From Sycobia sp. Sy_11 (taxonomy: Eukaryota > Arthropoda > Insecta > Hymenoptera > Epichrysomallidae): a DNA stretch of 64,000 nucleotides. Shown here one piece after another: positions 26,984-40,539 of this stretch. Position numbers and translations under genes: made by a program. Below the pieces are notes generated by a model. That model did not search any database. It was not told the DNA's origin and saw only the letters and a program-made list of their open reading frames with translations. The stretch is from assembly GCA_018907035.1 (NCBI GenBank), contig JACCIC010000037.1:2716501-2780500 (forward strand). Direction: 5' to 3'. Numbering within the stretch: the first letter of the stretch is position 1; each line of letters starts with the position of its first letter.

Positions 26984-27783
26984 CTGAAAATGAATACATT
27001 TTAATTTAGTACCAAATAAAAGTACCGAAAATTTTTGGAATATTATAATTGATAAGTAATAAAGTTTAAACTTAATAATGTCGCTATAAATGTTTTCATT
27101 TATTGTTAAAAGATATAGTAATTGTCTAAATTACTATTTGCAATACTTTTGCGGTTAATTATTTAATTTTTGATAAACTTACATATTTTATAGTGTAAGA
27201 TAACATTATAATCTTTAATGTCTTTATTTAGAAATAGTAGACAAAATTTTTATCGTTTCTGAGTTGGAATAAACATTGAATAGATTCTTATGATTATACT
27301 TTTCAGAAATTGTTGAAATATCATTTTTAAATAAAAGATCAAATATATTCTAGCTAGTACTTTTGAAGTAAGTGTTTAAATTTTGGCATAAACTTCTATT
27401 GTAAAATTGTAACGTAGAAAATAAGTAAGAAAAAAGTTTCTAGATTATTTTTTTTATATAAGATAAGAGTAATTTTTGGTTTTATTGACCGTTTGTCTTT
27501 CTTTTAATCCAAAGCAAAGAAAATAATCATCATATAAGCGCTCTGCACAATTTTACCAAATAATGATTGTTTCATCAGACTATTTTAAATAGTTCTTAGG
27601 ATTTTTATCGTACAAAGGCAAAGACAGAAAGAGATCGTTAACTTATCTTTCCCGCGACGATGGATAGAAAAAACTTTATAATACTCTCTCGCTGTCTATT
27701 TTTCTCTTTTACGTTCATTAATTGGATTGTGCTGAATCACGTGAAATGAAAATGACGTTAAGAGATCAGACGCATATACTTAC

Positions 27784-27955
27784 GAGGCAGCTGTCAATTA
27801 AAATGATGAGAGTCGTGAGGAGGCGGGGTAATGAATGATCTGTGTTAGGGGTGCTAGCAAAGCCACGGGGGCTCTGCGTTCAGGGCCAACTTCCAGTTGA
27901 CGCTGTTGCTGAAGCACCCAACAGACTGGTCAACCAGTCTATCGCAGACGGTACC
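27784..27955 (-). other. Non-coding leader exon of ODC
   Basis: On the minus strand a TTTTTCAG acceptor (27,956-27,958) and a CTCG/GTAAGT donor (27,778-27,783) bracket 172 bases that are GC-richer than the flanking introns. The exon contains no ATG in any frame, so it fits a 5' UTR. It holds a hairpin, AGACTGGT-TG-ACCAGTCT, at 27,923-27,940. The presence of an acceptor means at least one more exon lies upstream. Assignment to ODC rests on strand, distance (800-bp intron) and lack of other minus-strand genes nearby. Confidence 0.55.
27923..27940 (-). promoter_or_regulatory. Perfect hairpin in the ODC leader
   Basis: Eight-base arms AGACTGGT and ACCAGTCT are separated by two bases. In the transcript this would form a stable stem (practically 7 bp with a tetraloop). 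ODC leaders in animals are often structured and affect translation; the function here is inferred. Confidence 0.5.
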
Positions 27956-29590
27956 CTGAAAAATGAAAAAGAAAAACGAAATTAATTATTGGTTAATAGC
28001 GATGACAAGAACATAGTGCCTACTTTATGTGCTCTGCTACATTTTTTTTATTTCAAATGTAACTAAATCGTTTTGGGTTTCATAAAAAAAAACACTGGCA
28101 AGAGTTCATTTTCAAATAGCTACTTGAGATGTGCGCGCCAGTTTTGCACCAAAAGATTGTATATACGCGATTGGCTAATTACTAGGATTAAGAATCTAAT
28201 CAACTAAGATATCGTTAATCAGAAGGACATTGATTTAACGCGTTGGATAAGGAAATTACGAGATCGACACAAAAATCTGTTAGGCGCCTTTTTGCAGATA
28301 TTAACCGGCATTTCCACAAAAACATAGTTCATTAATAAATTAATATATTAGATTAGTGGTGATTGTAAGTACGTATATGTAGTATTCATTAAAAAGCTAG
28401 ACTTTTCATAGGCTAATTGTGAGTATATTTTACGATTTTATTTTGAATAGATCGTTATCGATTAATCAAATTAATTAAGCATTTACACCGTAACGATGTA
28501 TGAATTTCTCAAGAGTGTTGTACCAAAAAATAACGATACGAATCGTTTAAATCTGATAAAGCTTTAATTATTTTACTTAAACAATCATTGAACTTGCAGG
28601 TGAATAATGTTAAAAAAAATTTCATTGAGAAACTGTATCTTTTCAAATTATAATGACTTAAATACCGTAAATGCCGTTACAGTATTTTATATTTTACTAT
28701 TTAGTTAAAATTCGTAAATAAAATGAAAAAAAAGTACAGAAATAATAACCATAATCGATATAGTTTTTATCTTAATTAAATATTAAAGTGTCAGTTTTTA
28801 CACTCCTATATATAAAGGAATACGTGGAAATGATTTAAAAGTTTATAAAATTAAATTGACTGGAGAAGTTTTAATTATGTTTCTATATCGATTGCCGATT
28901 TTTCTCTATAAAATTCTTTTTTCAATTTTTTGATTGAAAACAAATAGACGTTTCAATATTAAATTAATCTACTATTCACTTTACAAATCTTCAATAATTC
29001 AAGGAATTTATATTAAATTATTAGTTTTTATACTTTTTATTTTAATACTTTTTCGAGAGGACACTAATTATAATTAAATATCGAGAGAATTTTTACATAT
29101 TTAAAAAAAAAATTGAAAAAAAATTATGAACATTTTTAAAAAAGAAATATCTTGCATTAATTTGCACGATTTATTAATGAATCATCGTTAAATATCACAA
29201 AATTTCTCGATCTTGTTATTTCTATATGTCTGATTTCAAGTTTTTGCACACAACCATCGATCGCGAGCCCCGACCAATCAGCGGGAAAACCAGATTCAAA
29301 CAGATTCGAGCAAACATTCGCACACAACAGCAGAGATTAGTATAATTCTTGGAAATAAAATAAAAAAGATCTTTTTTTTATATACAAAATAAAAATGCTT
29401 TTAAGACAAACCTTTACGTGGGGCGAAATTCTCGTGCCGTATTTATCACACATACAATAAAACCCAGCCGGTGATCGTAAATTTGCGCAGCCGTATTACT
29501 GACTGCACGCGCCGTTTTAGCGTTTGCACTTAAAAAAACAATTAACAAACCAAATAATAAAGACTAAATTATATAAAAAAGAAAAATGTA
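27956..29590. other. Non-coding, probably ODC intron
   Basis: AT-rich with no gene. A GC-richer word cluster at 29,260-29,340 and 29,410-29,530 could contain a minus-strand donor (for example GTCA/GTAATA near 29,495), but none is decisive. Confidence 0.35.
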
Positions 29591-29599
29591 GAGTTTAAC

Positions 29600-29635
29600 T
29601 TTGCAGAACACGAGAGCTGATGAGTTGCGTAAATA

Positions 29636-29666
<31 letters not shown>

Positions 29667-30030
29667 ACGGGAACGTGTAGAGAGAGACAGACTTTCAACA
29701 GTGTTCGACGCGAAATTCAGAACTGCTCTAAAACCGAAGCTCCTATTTGGACGACTATTTATATGAGACCGATAAGCATTATCAGCCGGTACACCCGTGA
29801 TATCCCACCTCCTCCTCCTCCGCTCCCCTTCTCTGCCTCGCAAGACGCTAGAGATTCTTTGATGGTTTGCGCAGCGCCGCAAGGAGAGGAGACGAAATCG
29901 GTGGGCGCGCAGAGCTTCTTATCTATCTCGTCCCGCCTCGAGTGATACGCACGCGCTCCCGCGCATCGCGTCAACGAAATCTCTTGATGGGAACGCGTAT
30001 AACGCATTATCGCGTAAAAGTATAGAAATG
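29600..30030 (-). promoter_or_regulatory. Candidate minus-strand promoter, possibly ODC
   Basis: GC- and CpG-rich block with a TATA-like TATAAATA on the minus strand at 29,756-29,763 and an initiator-like AGCAGTT about 35-40 bases downstream (29,721-29,727). A (GA)n run follows at 29,638-29,662 in the would-be leader. It lies 1.7 kb upstream of the ODC leader exon. Open frames on both strands encode low-complexity peptides and are not genes. The link to ODC is inference; spacing of TATA to initiator is slightly long. Confidence 0.35.
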
Positions 30031-30069
30031 GAACGGGGGTGGTGCCGAAGAATGTTGGCACACACACAC

Positions 30070-30073
30070 AAAC

Positions 30074-30136
<63 letters not shown>

Positions 30137-30262
30137 TTCCTTAGCGTGCGCTGCTGGGGAGAAGAGGAGTGGGAACACACAGATGCGTAGATTTTCCCAG
30201 AATGCTCGCGCGTTTATCTGCGCCCGATATATATACATATACACACACACACACACACACGC
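30070..30262. repeat. (TA)n and (CA)n microsatellites
   Basis: A TA tract runs from about 30,077 to 30,131 and a short (CA)n run from about 30,239 to 30,260, next to the GC-rich block described at 29.6-30.0 kb. Confidence 0.85.
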
Positions 30263-33200
30263 TCGCGCGCAATTTTAAAGCATATTTGATTACAAGAAAT
30301 AGAGGACACAAAAAGAGGATGCGTATGAAAGTAATTATCTATAGACTGAAGCTCGTTCTTACGATGATATCAAACTTATTGTCTCAGTGAGTATATAGAT
30401 ACAAGACGACATGTGGATATGCGTATATCCATAATATATCTTTATAATATATAGTATCGAGATATTATAAAGAAAAAAGAAATACGAGACAAATGCGTTT
30501 TGAGGTAATTAACCTCGCCGAGTTTTAGAAATTATATTGTAATTCAATTACACGCACTTGTATAATGCATGTCCATTTGCTGTATAGATTAGACAGGTAT
30601 AACAGAGGGCATGATTTTCTATAATCTAATATTCCTAATTTTGCATCTCTGTGGCATCCTATATAAAATAAGACGCATCCGAAAAACAGTTCTTGATAAA
30701 AGGCATAAATTCACTGTGATTCGAAAACACACGAGATTTGGAGCAATAAACTGTCTTCAATCACCTGTAATCTTATCAATCGTTCAGAGACTAACTGACG
30801 CCAAAACATAGGCTGCTTTTTGAATTTGCGGAGAAACTGAAATATTGCCTTTAGAAAACAGTGACTTCAATTTCAATTAATTGTCTTTTAGAACAAACAA
30901 AGAAATTATTATAAAATTTCCGTAAAGAACAAATATTTTCAAGTATAAACAATTAAAGAATTACTAAATTTTATTTAGGAATTTCCAATCAAAAATAATG
31001 GATTTAAAAATTAATGCACTTTTTATAATTACAAATCTATCTCAAATAAAGTAATACGAAATAATCCAACTTTTTATATTTATTTAATGCAACGCTTTCA
31101 TCAATAAAATATTTTTAGTAAAAAAAAAATTAATTGTAAAACGATAAAATGAATACGAAGATCTTTGAACACATATTTCGTAACAATAATTTCTTACGGT
31201 ATTAACAGACAATTAAAATATTGACATTAAAAGAAAATCTATTGGCAAAACAATATATCTACCTTTCATATTAACTGTTCGCTAATATAGACTACTCTAT
31301 CGACTTGCTAATGCAAGAAATTAAAAGCATTCATTACAAGAAAAAAAAATTATTCCTTCGGCAAAGGTTGATCTATTTGAAAGTGATCTACTACAGTAAG
31401 TTCTCATTGCTTGAAGTGAGTGCATACAAAATATTATACTCATATATATCGCGACACTATATTAACAAAAAAAGTATGTTGTAAAGAATCATTGATATCA
31501 CGGTTTATTAAAGACGTCTCGTCATCGATTACGATGTTTTCAGATCAGTATATAGTAAGTTGATTTATTGGGGAGCCTTATAATAATATATTTCATTTAT
31601 AAGATGACTTAATTTAAAACGAAAAACTATAATAGAAGTGATGCGCAGATTATTCTCAGAAATACTCTGCACCTTCCTTGAATTTTAAATGTACACTCCC
31701 TGTGTGTAATATAATATTTTTAAAATTACATTTCTTCTTTGAAGATCAATGGCTAAAATAAAATAATTAAATTTGATTAGACAGTAGATTACTAGATTTT
31801 CATCGTATATTTGGTAACGACTGAGCCATTAATATTAATGTTTCGAGGTTAAATTTTACATTTTTTACTAGTAGCAAGCTTTTATTTCGATATAATTAAA
31901 ATATTTTTCAAATACAACTTATGATCACATGATGATCATTATTACTCATAAAAACAATTGCTAAATATCTAAGAAATGTTAGAGTATGCTATATAACTAA
32001 CATTTCAATAAAAGTCTAAGCTTGAAAGATGAGGTAAAGCAGATAACGTCAATATTAATCTTAACTTCCGTGGCGTATTAATCGTTAAATCAATACTAAT
32101 TATTAATCACTAGACATCTTGATCTGGTAAAACTAAAATTCACGTAACTAAATATAAATTTAATTTCTGTTGAACTTCTAGAAAATACGTTTTTTAAGTG
32201 CCTTTTTATTCTTACAGTAATTTAAGCACGTGTGCTCTGAGAAATGTGGGTCACCATTTTTTTAGCATAATATATAAGTAAATTGTAAGTTTTATATTCT
32301 TAAGTTTAGATACAAGTTAATTAAGCAAGTCGTTTATTATAAATATTAATTTCATTAAAATAAAAAGGCGAATATATATTTTTTAAATTGAATTATACAT
32401 GGAAATTATTTCTAATTGAAATATGAAACGAAAGCAAATTCATAAATATTTAACAGAAAATATTAAATAACTCAAGTTTATCAGTATATAAATCTATATA
32501 TTATCTATAAAAGTAGTCAGTTTTTAAATTTTCAATTTAGTCTCAAATTCTTTCATTTTTTACTATAAACGAGAATTCAACATTACTAAGAATTTAGACA
32601 CTGATTTTAACTATTTACGATTTGAAATGTATTCTAATAAATTGTTAGATATTTAGTGATTTTTTTTTAAAGTTAAAATTAGAGTTAGTCTTTACGAGGT
32701 CAGTGATAATCATGTAAGTATGACTCTGAAAAGCAAGTTCTATATTGTAAACGAGTGGATTTATAGATGAAAATTTCTTTAACGTTATAGTTTCTACTTC
32801 TATCAATGTATATTTTTATAATAAAATTATATTCTGCAATGATTAATGTATATATAAAATTAAAAATATATCAATGTGCTCTATTTACATTGTCTATACT
32901 GACTGCGCTGTTGCGTAAAGTAATTTTAAACAGAGCACGCGTGTTATTTTATGTGTAGTAATAAGAAGATGTTGAAATAACTTTTAATTATTTAAGACAC
33001 TGATGATATAGGTAGATTTTTTAGTAATACAGGATTCGCACGATAATTGTGAATAATTTTTCGTTGTCTTTCTTTTAAGTATCGTTATTTTTCACAACAT
33101 TTAATCGTTATAAGTATTAATATAAAGTTAAATATCAATTTAAGTGAATAAACATCTATATATTAATATACAAGTATTAAAAAACGTATTACAATTAAGA

Positions 33201-34649
33201 ATACAATATCATTAAAAATTATCTTTCCCTTCATGAAATTATATCTTACATAAAGATCATTATGCTGTTTCAAAATCATAATTTCTTTATCAAAATATTA
33301 AGGAAAATAGTGATACAAGGTAGTAACCACTAATAAACAAGTTTTACCAACATTTATTATATCATTTATCGCATTATTATAAATATATATTGGCAATTGT
33401 AAAGGGCAATTGACCTCTTTTGTGTTTCTCAGCATGATTCAGTGAATATTCTATATTTATGTTCATAATTTCATCAATACAAGTATATACAAAATTCAAT
33501 ATAAAATAATTATACACCAATTTTGACCTTGGCATTTTGTCAACTGATTTATATTGATTAGATTTGTCAACAATAGCACACAATACTTATATTCTATTTA
33601 CGCCAACTATTTATATTAATATTTAATTAACTATTTATACATAAGCCAATTTGGTATTAGGCTAAATTTCAGTGTTAACTAATAAAAGAATATCTACGGG
33701 TAACAGCCGGTTTTTGCCTCATTAATATAATTAATGCTTATTTTGAACTTTTTCTATTTCTCTTCATTACTTAAGCCTTCAATATTTTAATAAGATTTGG
33801 TTTTCACTTCTTGTTATCAAACCATGGGGCTTTGATTTTAATTGTAGAATATCTCCTCATTAATCATTTTTTTAAACTATTTAATAGTTTTATACTAGAA
33901 TTGTTATTATTTTTTATATTTAGAAACTCCATTTAAATTATTTTAATAAAATATTAGTAATTTAATTAAAATTAAGCTATTCTTAATTCACACAATTGCT
34001 GATTCACATTATTATTTCTATTTTTCAACGAGCTCTGAAACCGACAAGAATGAAAAATTATTAATCATATTAATAAATTACTAAACCTTATGCAAATCTT
34101 TAACAATAAAAAATGTCAGCTATGGTAAATACAATAATTTATACCATCTAACAGTTCTGCTTGGGGGAATTCTGAAATTTACAAGCTTATAAATTCAATC
34201 ATAATATCGTTATACATTTGGCATTTCTCCTTAGCGACGGTACGAGACTATTATTTATACTGAATACATATAATATTTGAAGTGATTCGTATATTTTCAA
34301 AAATATAGAAAGAGAGAGAAGCTGTATACAGGTCTATGTTACTGGAATAATATTTGATAAAATATTGTAGATGAATAAACATCATCGATTAAATAGCGCA
34401 AAATAACGATTTAAAAGAAAGGCATACATCAAGATGACAAGTATAATATCTTTTGTTATATCAATTTATTGCTGATTACTGCAGTATAAAAGAATCCAGA
34501 AAAAAGTTGTATAAAGACGTAATTTTTAGATCGAGAAGAGTGGCCAGAGAGTCTCGAGAGAGCAGCGCAAAAGATGGCAGAAATGAGAGATAATATAAAA
34601 GTGCTACGCGCTTATCTCGTGCCTTTGACCACGATTCAATACAATGTAC

Positions 34650-34712
<63 letters not shown>

Positions 34713-36337
34713 CATCCCGAGCCAAAAGTCAAATCACTCTCTTACAAGTTTATGGTACTGTAGATAAAATATATAAGCAGTATACATAATGAAATGCAAA
34801 AAGAATGAAGTACAGTATATGAAAATGATTTGTTTTCTTTCGGCATACACGCAAAAAAGAGATACCTTACTACACACACATATACACAAAGTATTTGCTT
34901 TGTCAATTTCCTTCTAGCGCACGACGAATAATTTTAGAAAATAATTCTCCATTACTGCGCGTATATTACGATATGTGATGCTGGTCTGTTTGATAAAAAT
35001 TAAAAATCCGCCGCAACGCTTAGTATGAATTGTTTGCGCACGCGAGAAATTCAATTTAAACTGCGGCGCGGTAATTGACATTTACGACTTTATTGTACAC
35101 GATGCCACCACCAATGGGAAGTTGTTTATCATTCTAAGGTTGTAATTCATGGTTAAGACGCTGGTCTGGTACTTTGATCCAAAATATATGTATGCGTATC
35201 AAAATACGAAAAATTGAGGATGACATCAACAACTGCGACAATTGGAGCGTATGATATAATAATAAAATTCTTATGAAAAAAACTCTAAATATATAGAGTT
35301 AAAATAGCTTATGAATTCCAGCATATTATTATATTGTACATGTGGCTTCAGAATCAGTAAAATAAAAGAGCGTTTAAGTCCAGTTAAAATTTTATTAAAT
35401 ATGTGTGAGTATGGTATAAATTTATAAACGACACGCCTATAGTTACTTGATTTCATTTGGAATGCACAAATTATCAGAGTTAAAATAATAATATCATGGA
35501 CAGTTTTGAAACTTAAGATAAATAAAAATCGAAAAGAATTTATTTCAAATGCATTAAGTATGAATAACGCTGGTGTGCCAAAACTGCTAATAACTAAAAT
35601 GTAAATCGCAGTAACAATATTCAAAATCACAATTTTCACACGAAGTTTAACATATATACATAGTGTTGTACTTTTATAATGTTTTGTAATCTAGAAACTA
35701 TGCCACAGTAAAAAATCAAAATGCGTTTCTGTTGTAAAAATTCTGTTCGGAAGTTTATGTATATTTTTCCTTATTAGATACGCCAGATCTTCTTCATAGT
35801 AGCTTAATTGTTATACGTGTGTGTGTGTGTGTGTGTGTGTGTTGTGTGTGTGTGTGTGACGCACGCGCATGTATCAAAAGAGATTACATAGTAATGTAAT
35901 AGGGTGAATTGTAGTCTTTACGTATTTACAAGGAAAAACATGGAAGATTGCACAGAATGTTCTAGTAATTCAAAAGAAAAAAATATTTTAGTACATCTCC
36001 CAAACAATTAGATGGGAATTAGAAATATAATACTATATTTTATAACTATGTTCTTCTTGTTTAATACGGTTAGACGATTCACCAACAAATTATTGTAATA
36101 TTACGATTAATATAAAAATATATTTTTAATATATTCATTTAATTATTAATTACTTTATCTCATTATTTTTTTTCTGAATATTGTTGAAAATATTTCTGTC
36201 GGTATCAATAGTATTAATAATTTCATATATTTTTTAATAATAATATATTATCTGAAAGTACTATTGATTTCAACCTGACAATTTTTTGAAATGTTAAAAT
36301 TTGAAATTAAGCTTATGTAAGCGTTTTTTGAGCCATG

Positions 36338-36389
<52 letters not shown>

Positions 36390-37690
36390 TTATTTTGAGT
36401 TTAGTTTTCGTATCCCTACATATTAATTTGGTATTTTTCGTGACAATGCACTATCTATCGACTCTAAAACTGAGATGGAGGCTCCGATAGGGATTTCCCC
36501 ACTTTCCGGTTTCAATTTACCCTGAACTAAATTTTCAAGGCCCCCTCCTCAATAAATGATTCGTTCTAACATTGGCCTCTAGATAATTAAGCTTAAATAA
36601 AAAAAAAAAAAAATTGTAGAAGAAGTCATATTTTAAAGTAACTTATTTATATTAATTATTTAAAGAATACTTATTTTAAAATTTGTAAAAAACTACAAGT
36701 ATCTACTACAACTACAACTACAAAACATTTTAACTTGTAAAAAAATCACAAGAAAATTGTTACTGTTTTCTAAACCCCCCTTAAGTATTTACATATTTAC
36801 ATGACGTCAATTGAATTTTTCAAATACAAATTAAAGGTAGTTTTATTTGCCCATCGTCGATATTTTTCTTCTTGTAGTCTAAACTTGAATATTAATACTA
36901 ATAAGAAAGCCATTGTGTTTATAGTTGAAATCATCTGTTCAATGCGTTCAATTAATTTGAAATTATTATAGATGTCTGATCAAAATACCTATACAGATTC
37001 AATGGACTTTCGTTTGTGCTGCAGTAGTGATCCCCGAACAATACCCGATCCCTACAAAAATACCCGATTATTTTTTAAATAATTGATTTTTGTTATCATT
37101 TCTTTTAAAAGTCGATTCCTAAAGTGTTGATTCTATATTTCATCTAGGAATCGAAGATGAGTTTATTGTATTTATTTGCTTCCATATAAATACTTTTTAT
37201 ACTTGCATATATTACTGAAATACTTATTATTGAACTAATTGACGCACGAAAATTATGGAAGGAGTACTAAATAATTTAAAAATTATTTAGTAGCTTTTCA
37301 CTAAAATCTAATAAAAATTTAATATATATTTTATCATATCTTATCAAATTTTATTATAAAAATATCCTACAATAGTCGTCATGTAATTTAAAATATACAA
37401 TATAAGTGCGTTGTTGTGCTTCCGGTTAGCTCCCTTAATTTTTAGAGTGCCGATTACAAATATTGTAGTGTCTTTGGAGGCAAAAAATCTCATTAATTTG
37501 CAATCTCATGCAAGAGACAAAATCGATCGCATTTTTGTAATTCCCTCTGTGTTCGAACTCCATGTAATAAAAATTCTGGATATCTATATCTATATATGTA
37601 GAAAAAAATGTTTAAAATCAAGTTCGAACCGGTTTTCGAGCGCAATATTTTAAACGTAATAATATCTAATGACAGATCGAATTTTATCTA
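30263..37690. other. Gene-free AT-rich stretch
   Basis: No convincing gene over 7.4 kb. It contains (TA)n tracts at about 34,651-34,708 and 36,337-36,386, an imperfect (GT)n at 35,817-35,859, and an A-run near 36,597-36,612 after a GC-richer segment (36,470-36,560). One hydrophobic open frame on the minus strand is listed separately. Confidence 0.4.
35271..35639 (-). other. Unrecognised hydrophobic open frame, 122 codons
   Basis: The frame starts at an ATG at 35,639 and codes for a Leu/Ile/Phe-rich peptide with about two to three possible membrane segments (roughly residues 1-25, 34-60 and 88-102). It is longer than expected by chance in DNA this AT-rich. I see no splice context or family motif. 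A remnant of an insect chemoreceptor (gustatory-receptor type) is possible from its general look, but the diagnostic C-terminal TYLVI motif is absent. May be spurious. Confidence 0.2.
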
Positions 37691-37770
37691 AATTGTTGTG
37701 TGTGCACCTACATTAGAATGACGTTTATGCATATCACGCAACGCCGTGTCTCGCGGGAGCACGTACCAAT

Positions 37771-37773
<3 letters not shown>

Positions 37774-37841
<68 letters not shown>

Positions 37842-37882
37842 CGTGCGTGCGCGCGCGCGCGAATATATATATATATATATAG
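37774..37882. repeat. (TG)n microsatellite with (GCGC) and (TA)n tail
   Basis: About 65 bases of pure TG, then GCGTGCGTGCGCGCGC, then a short TA run. Open frames here code for Cys-Val or Thr-His repeats and are artefacts. Confidence 0.95.
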
Positions 37883-38420
37883 AAAGCCGCGGAAGGAAAA
37901 AAATTAATGCGCGTATGACGCAACTTCGCAATCTACGATCAGCTGAACAAGTATTATATAGATATAAGTATATAGGAAGGCATTTTCGCTAACCAAGGCC
38001 TCCGATGAAAACACACACCTGCCGGGCATACTATATTACGGCAGACAAATTGATTATATATAGTACACGACAACGACGACGCGACGCGACGCGACGCCGA
38101 TTCAAACGCGTGTCATCTATTATATATATAAAACCCCCGAACGCGATATTTTATCGAACGTCGCGAGGGGGATTTGATAATTATCATCATCGAACCCGGG
38201 CATCAGAGTTAATATACTTTTTTTTTTAACATTAACACCGCGCGCGCGCGAGACTTAATGCTGTGGGAAGCACACGTGCCAACTTATTATTGTTTGCTTA
38301 ATCGTCGAAAAGAATCTATGACGATTATATTGGCATCGGTCGCTCTTCGTGCCAAGACGGCGACTTATGCACATTACAGTAAAGTAATAATTGCCTCGGA
38401 AAGTGGGGATATAGTGTGAA
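37883..38420. other. CpG-rich non-coding patch
   Basis: GC-rich compared with the surroundings. It includes a short CGACG-type tandem at about 38,071-38,098 related in sequence to the minisatellite at 40,151-40,206. No gene recognised. Confidence 0.35.
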
Positions 38421-40060
38421 TGACGAGATAAAGACATTTTATTAAATTTTTTATGATTAAGCTATAGTCATTAGAACAATCCGAAAAATGGAAAATATGA
38501 AAGAGATTATTAATTTTAGCTCCATTGCCTATCCCCTTTTCTTCAGTATCATTCCATTTAGTAATAAACAATATACCATAATAATAATAATAATAATAAC
38601 AACAACAACAACAACAAAAGTGTCATGAATCACAACAGTAACAATAATAACATAATGTTCTTATGTTTAATCTTATAATTCATGAAACTCAATTGACGTC
38701 TGTCTTTTCTCATAGGATTAACAGAATTCAGAAATAGATTTTCATTGTGTATTTATAATAAAATTATTTTAAAATAATTATAAAATCAAGCAATTTTTTC
38801 TTCTAATAAAAATTTTATTTCTTATAAATGGTTATTTTATTTTATAGCTTTCAATTTCCTCTCTATTTTTATATATTAAAATTGAATGTGGTCAAACAAA
38901 CTTTTATTATTGTGTGAAGATTCACTATTATTTGGTAAAACATTTTTAAATAATGAATATGTTTAATAAATAAATAAATAAGCTTGACTAATTTTATAAA
39001 TGTGAAGTTCTGTGAAAAACTATCCAAGTGTTTATTTTTGTTAATATATATTTAAAACAAAAATTTTATTTTATAACTATCGTACTACACAAATATTACA
39101 TGCAACTACTTTAAATTATTTTAGATTTCATTTTTAAAATTTATGACAAAATGGCTATTTTTTATTTATGTAACAAGGATCTACTACACTGTAAAACTAG
39201 TTCTCTCTAACAGTTTAGCATACTTCTCTACTTTTAATTTAATATGTTAAAGTAAACTTCTGCAGAAAAAGGAATCTGATCAATTTATACTAGTTTAATA
39301 AAAAGAACAACGAATAAAAGACAATGTTTGAATAGTATTTAATTATAATAGATAAAATATCTTAAGATAAATTATCAACAAGTAGCTTGTCAAGAGCATC
39401 TATTTGATAAGAAACTCTAAAGATAGGTACGTGTCAATTTTTTCACGTACAGGTGGACGGATGAATGTTAGAAATTCTTTTCAGATAGATATTAAATCAC
39501 ACAACTTCTGTTAAAATTTTAACTGTACACCCTTCTACTAAGAAATTTTAATCTTTATTTTTAATATAGAAATATTAAGAATGAATTAAAAGATTAAAGA
39601 AACTGTAGAAAACTATAGAAAGCACAACACGTGACGGCTATAAAATATTAAGCTATTGTAAATGTATCATAGATTTTACTGGTCAAACCTTGAACATTAG
39701 TATATAATGAGATTTTCTAAATTTAGCTCAGCAAAGCAATAACACAATATCCTATTATATTTGTATACTATGATTTAAAAACTTAATAGTATAAATCATA
39801 AGGAATGTATTGAAAAAAAAAACAATGAAAAGTATCTTTTAGTTTTTATTTAACTATACAAATTATTTTCTATGTGAAAGGTAGTAAAAATTAAAAACAT
39901 TCTGTTCCAAAAATTTGAATTGATCAGTGCGACCGAAAAAACTACTTGCCGCGAGCTTTCGACAAAAAAATTCCAGTGCCTAAAAGAAAATAATTTCGGA
40001 GAATTAAGTAGTTAACGAATTAGTATATTTAAAAATAATTTTCCGCAATGGAGCCAAAGG
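38421..40060. other. AT-rich non-coding stretch
   Basis: Contains a trinucleotide run, (TAA)n then (CAA)n, at about 38,579-38,618. Nothing else stands out. Confidence 0.45.
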
Positions 40061-40115
40061 AGCTTTGGCTTCATTCTATAGTGCTCCGATGACTTTTATG
40101 TCGTTGATGATCGTT

Positions 40116-40206
40116 GTTGCTGAGGCCTGCTGAGGCCTGCTAAGGCGCGCGTGCGACACGACGCGACACGACACGACGCGACACGACGCGATACGACGCG
40201 ACGCGA
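40116..40206. repeat. CGACGCGACACG minisatellite
   Basis: A short tandem of CTGAGGCCTG units at about 40,119-40,139 is followed by degenerate repeats of CGACACGA and CGACGCGA to about 40,206. The translated minus-strand frame is a low-complexity repeat (SCRVV) and not a protein domain. Confidence 0.75.
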
Positions 40207-40539
40207 GGATGGTATGCCTGTAAAGTTGTAATTGGTTGTAATACCAGAATGCATCACAATTTACGGGGCAGCAACTTTTAACTCTCCGACTTCTCCCCCA
40301 TGAACGAGGCTTATACCAACTTATACGTACGAGGGAATCTATACGATCCGACATTTTCTCCTTCAAACAATGCTTCATCAGTGTCTTTTTACCGGACGGG
40401 AAGACGTTCGTCGTCTGAAAACAGCTTTGTAATATTTATAATCTTCGACGTATCGCACCTACCGTTGCCTTGTTTGTACTCATACATATATATCAATCAA
40501 AGATAACAAAAAAAAAAAAAAAAAAAAAGTTGAGCTTGC

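Noticed and set aside
26767..27009. Plus-strand frame of 80 codons
   Set aside because: Antisense to the first coding exon of ODC.
29595..30067. Overlapping frames of 95-114 codons on both strands
   Set aside because: Arise in a GC-rich block with (CT)n and (CCT)n runs; products are low-complexity and unlike known proteins.
34476..34789. Open frames rich in Tyr-Ile over TA tracts (also at 6.6-7.2 kb and 46.9 kb)
   Set aside because: Microsatellite translations with no protein support.
37700..37992. Open frames rich in Cys-Val or Thr-His
   Set aside because: Translations of a (TG)n microsatellite.
40116..40206. CRISPR-like array
   Set aside because: Units are short and contiguous without unique spacers; it is a minisatellite in a eukaryotic genome.
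40076..40378. 100-codon minus-strand frame
   Set aside because: Half of it is the CGACG-type minisatellite.
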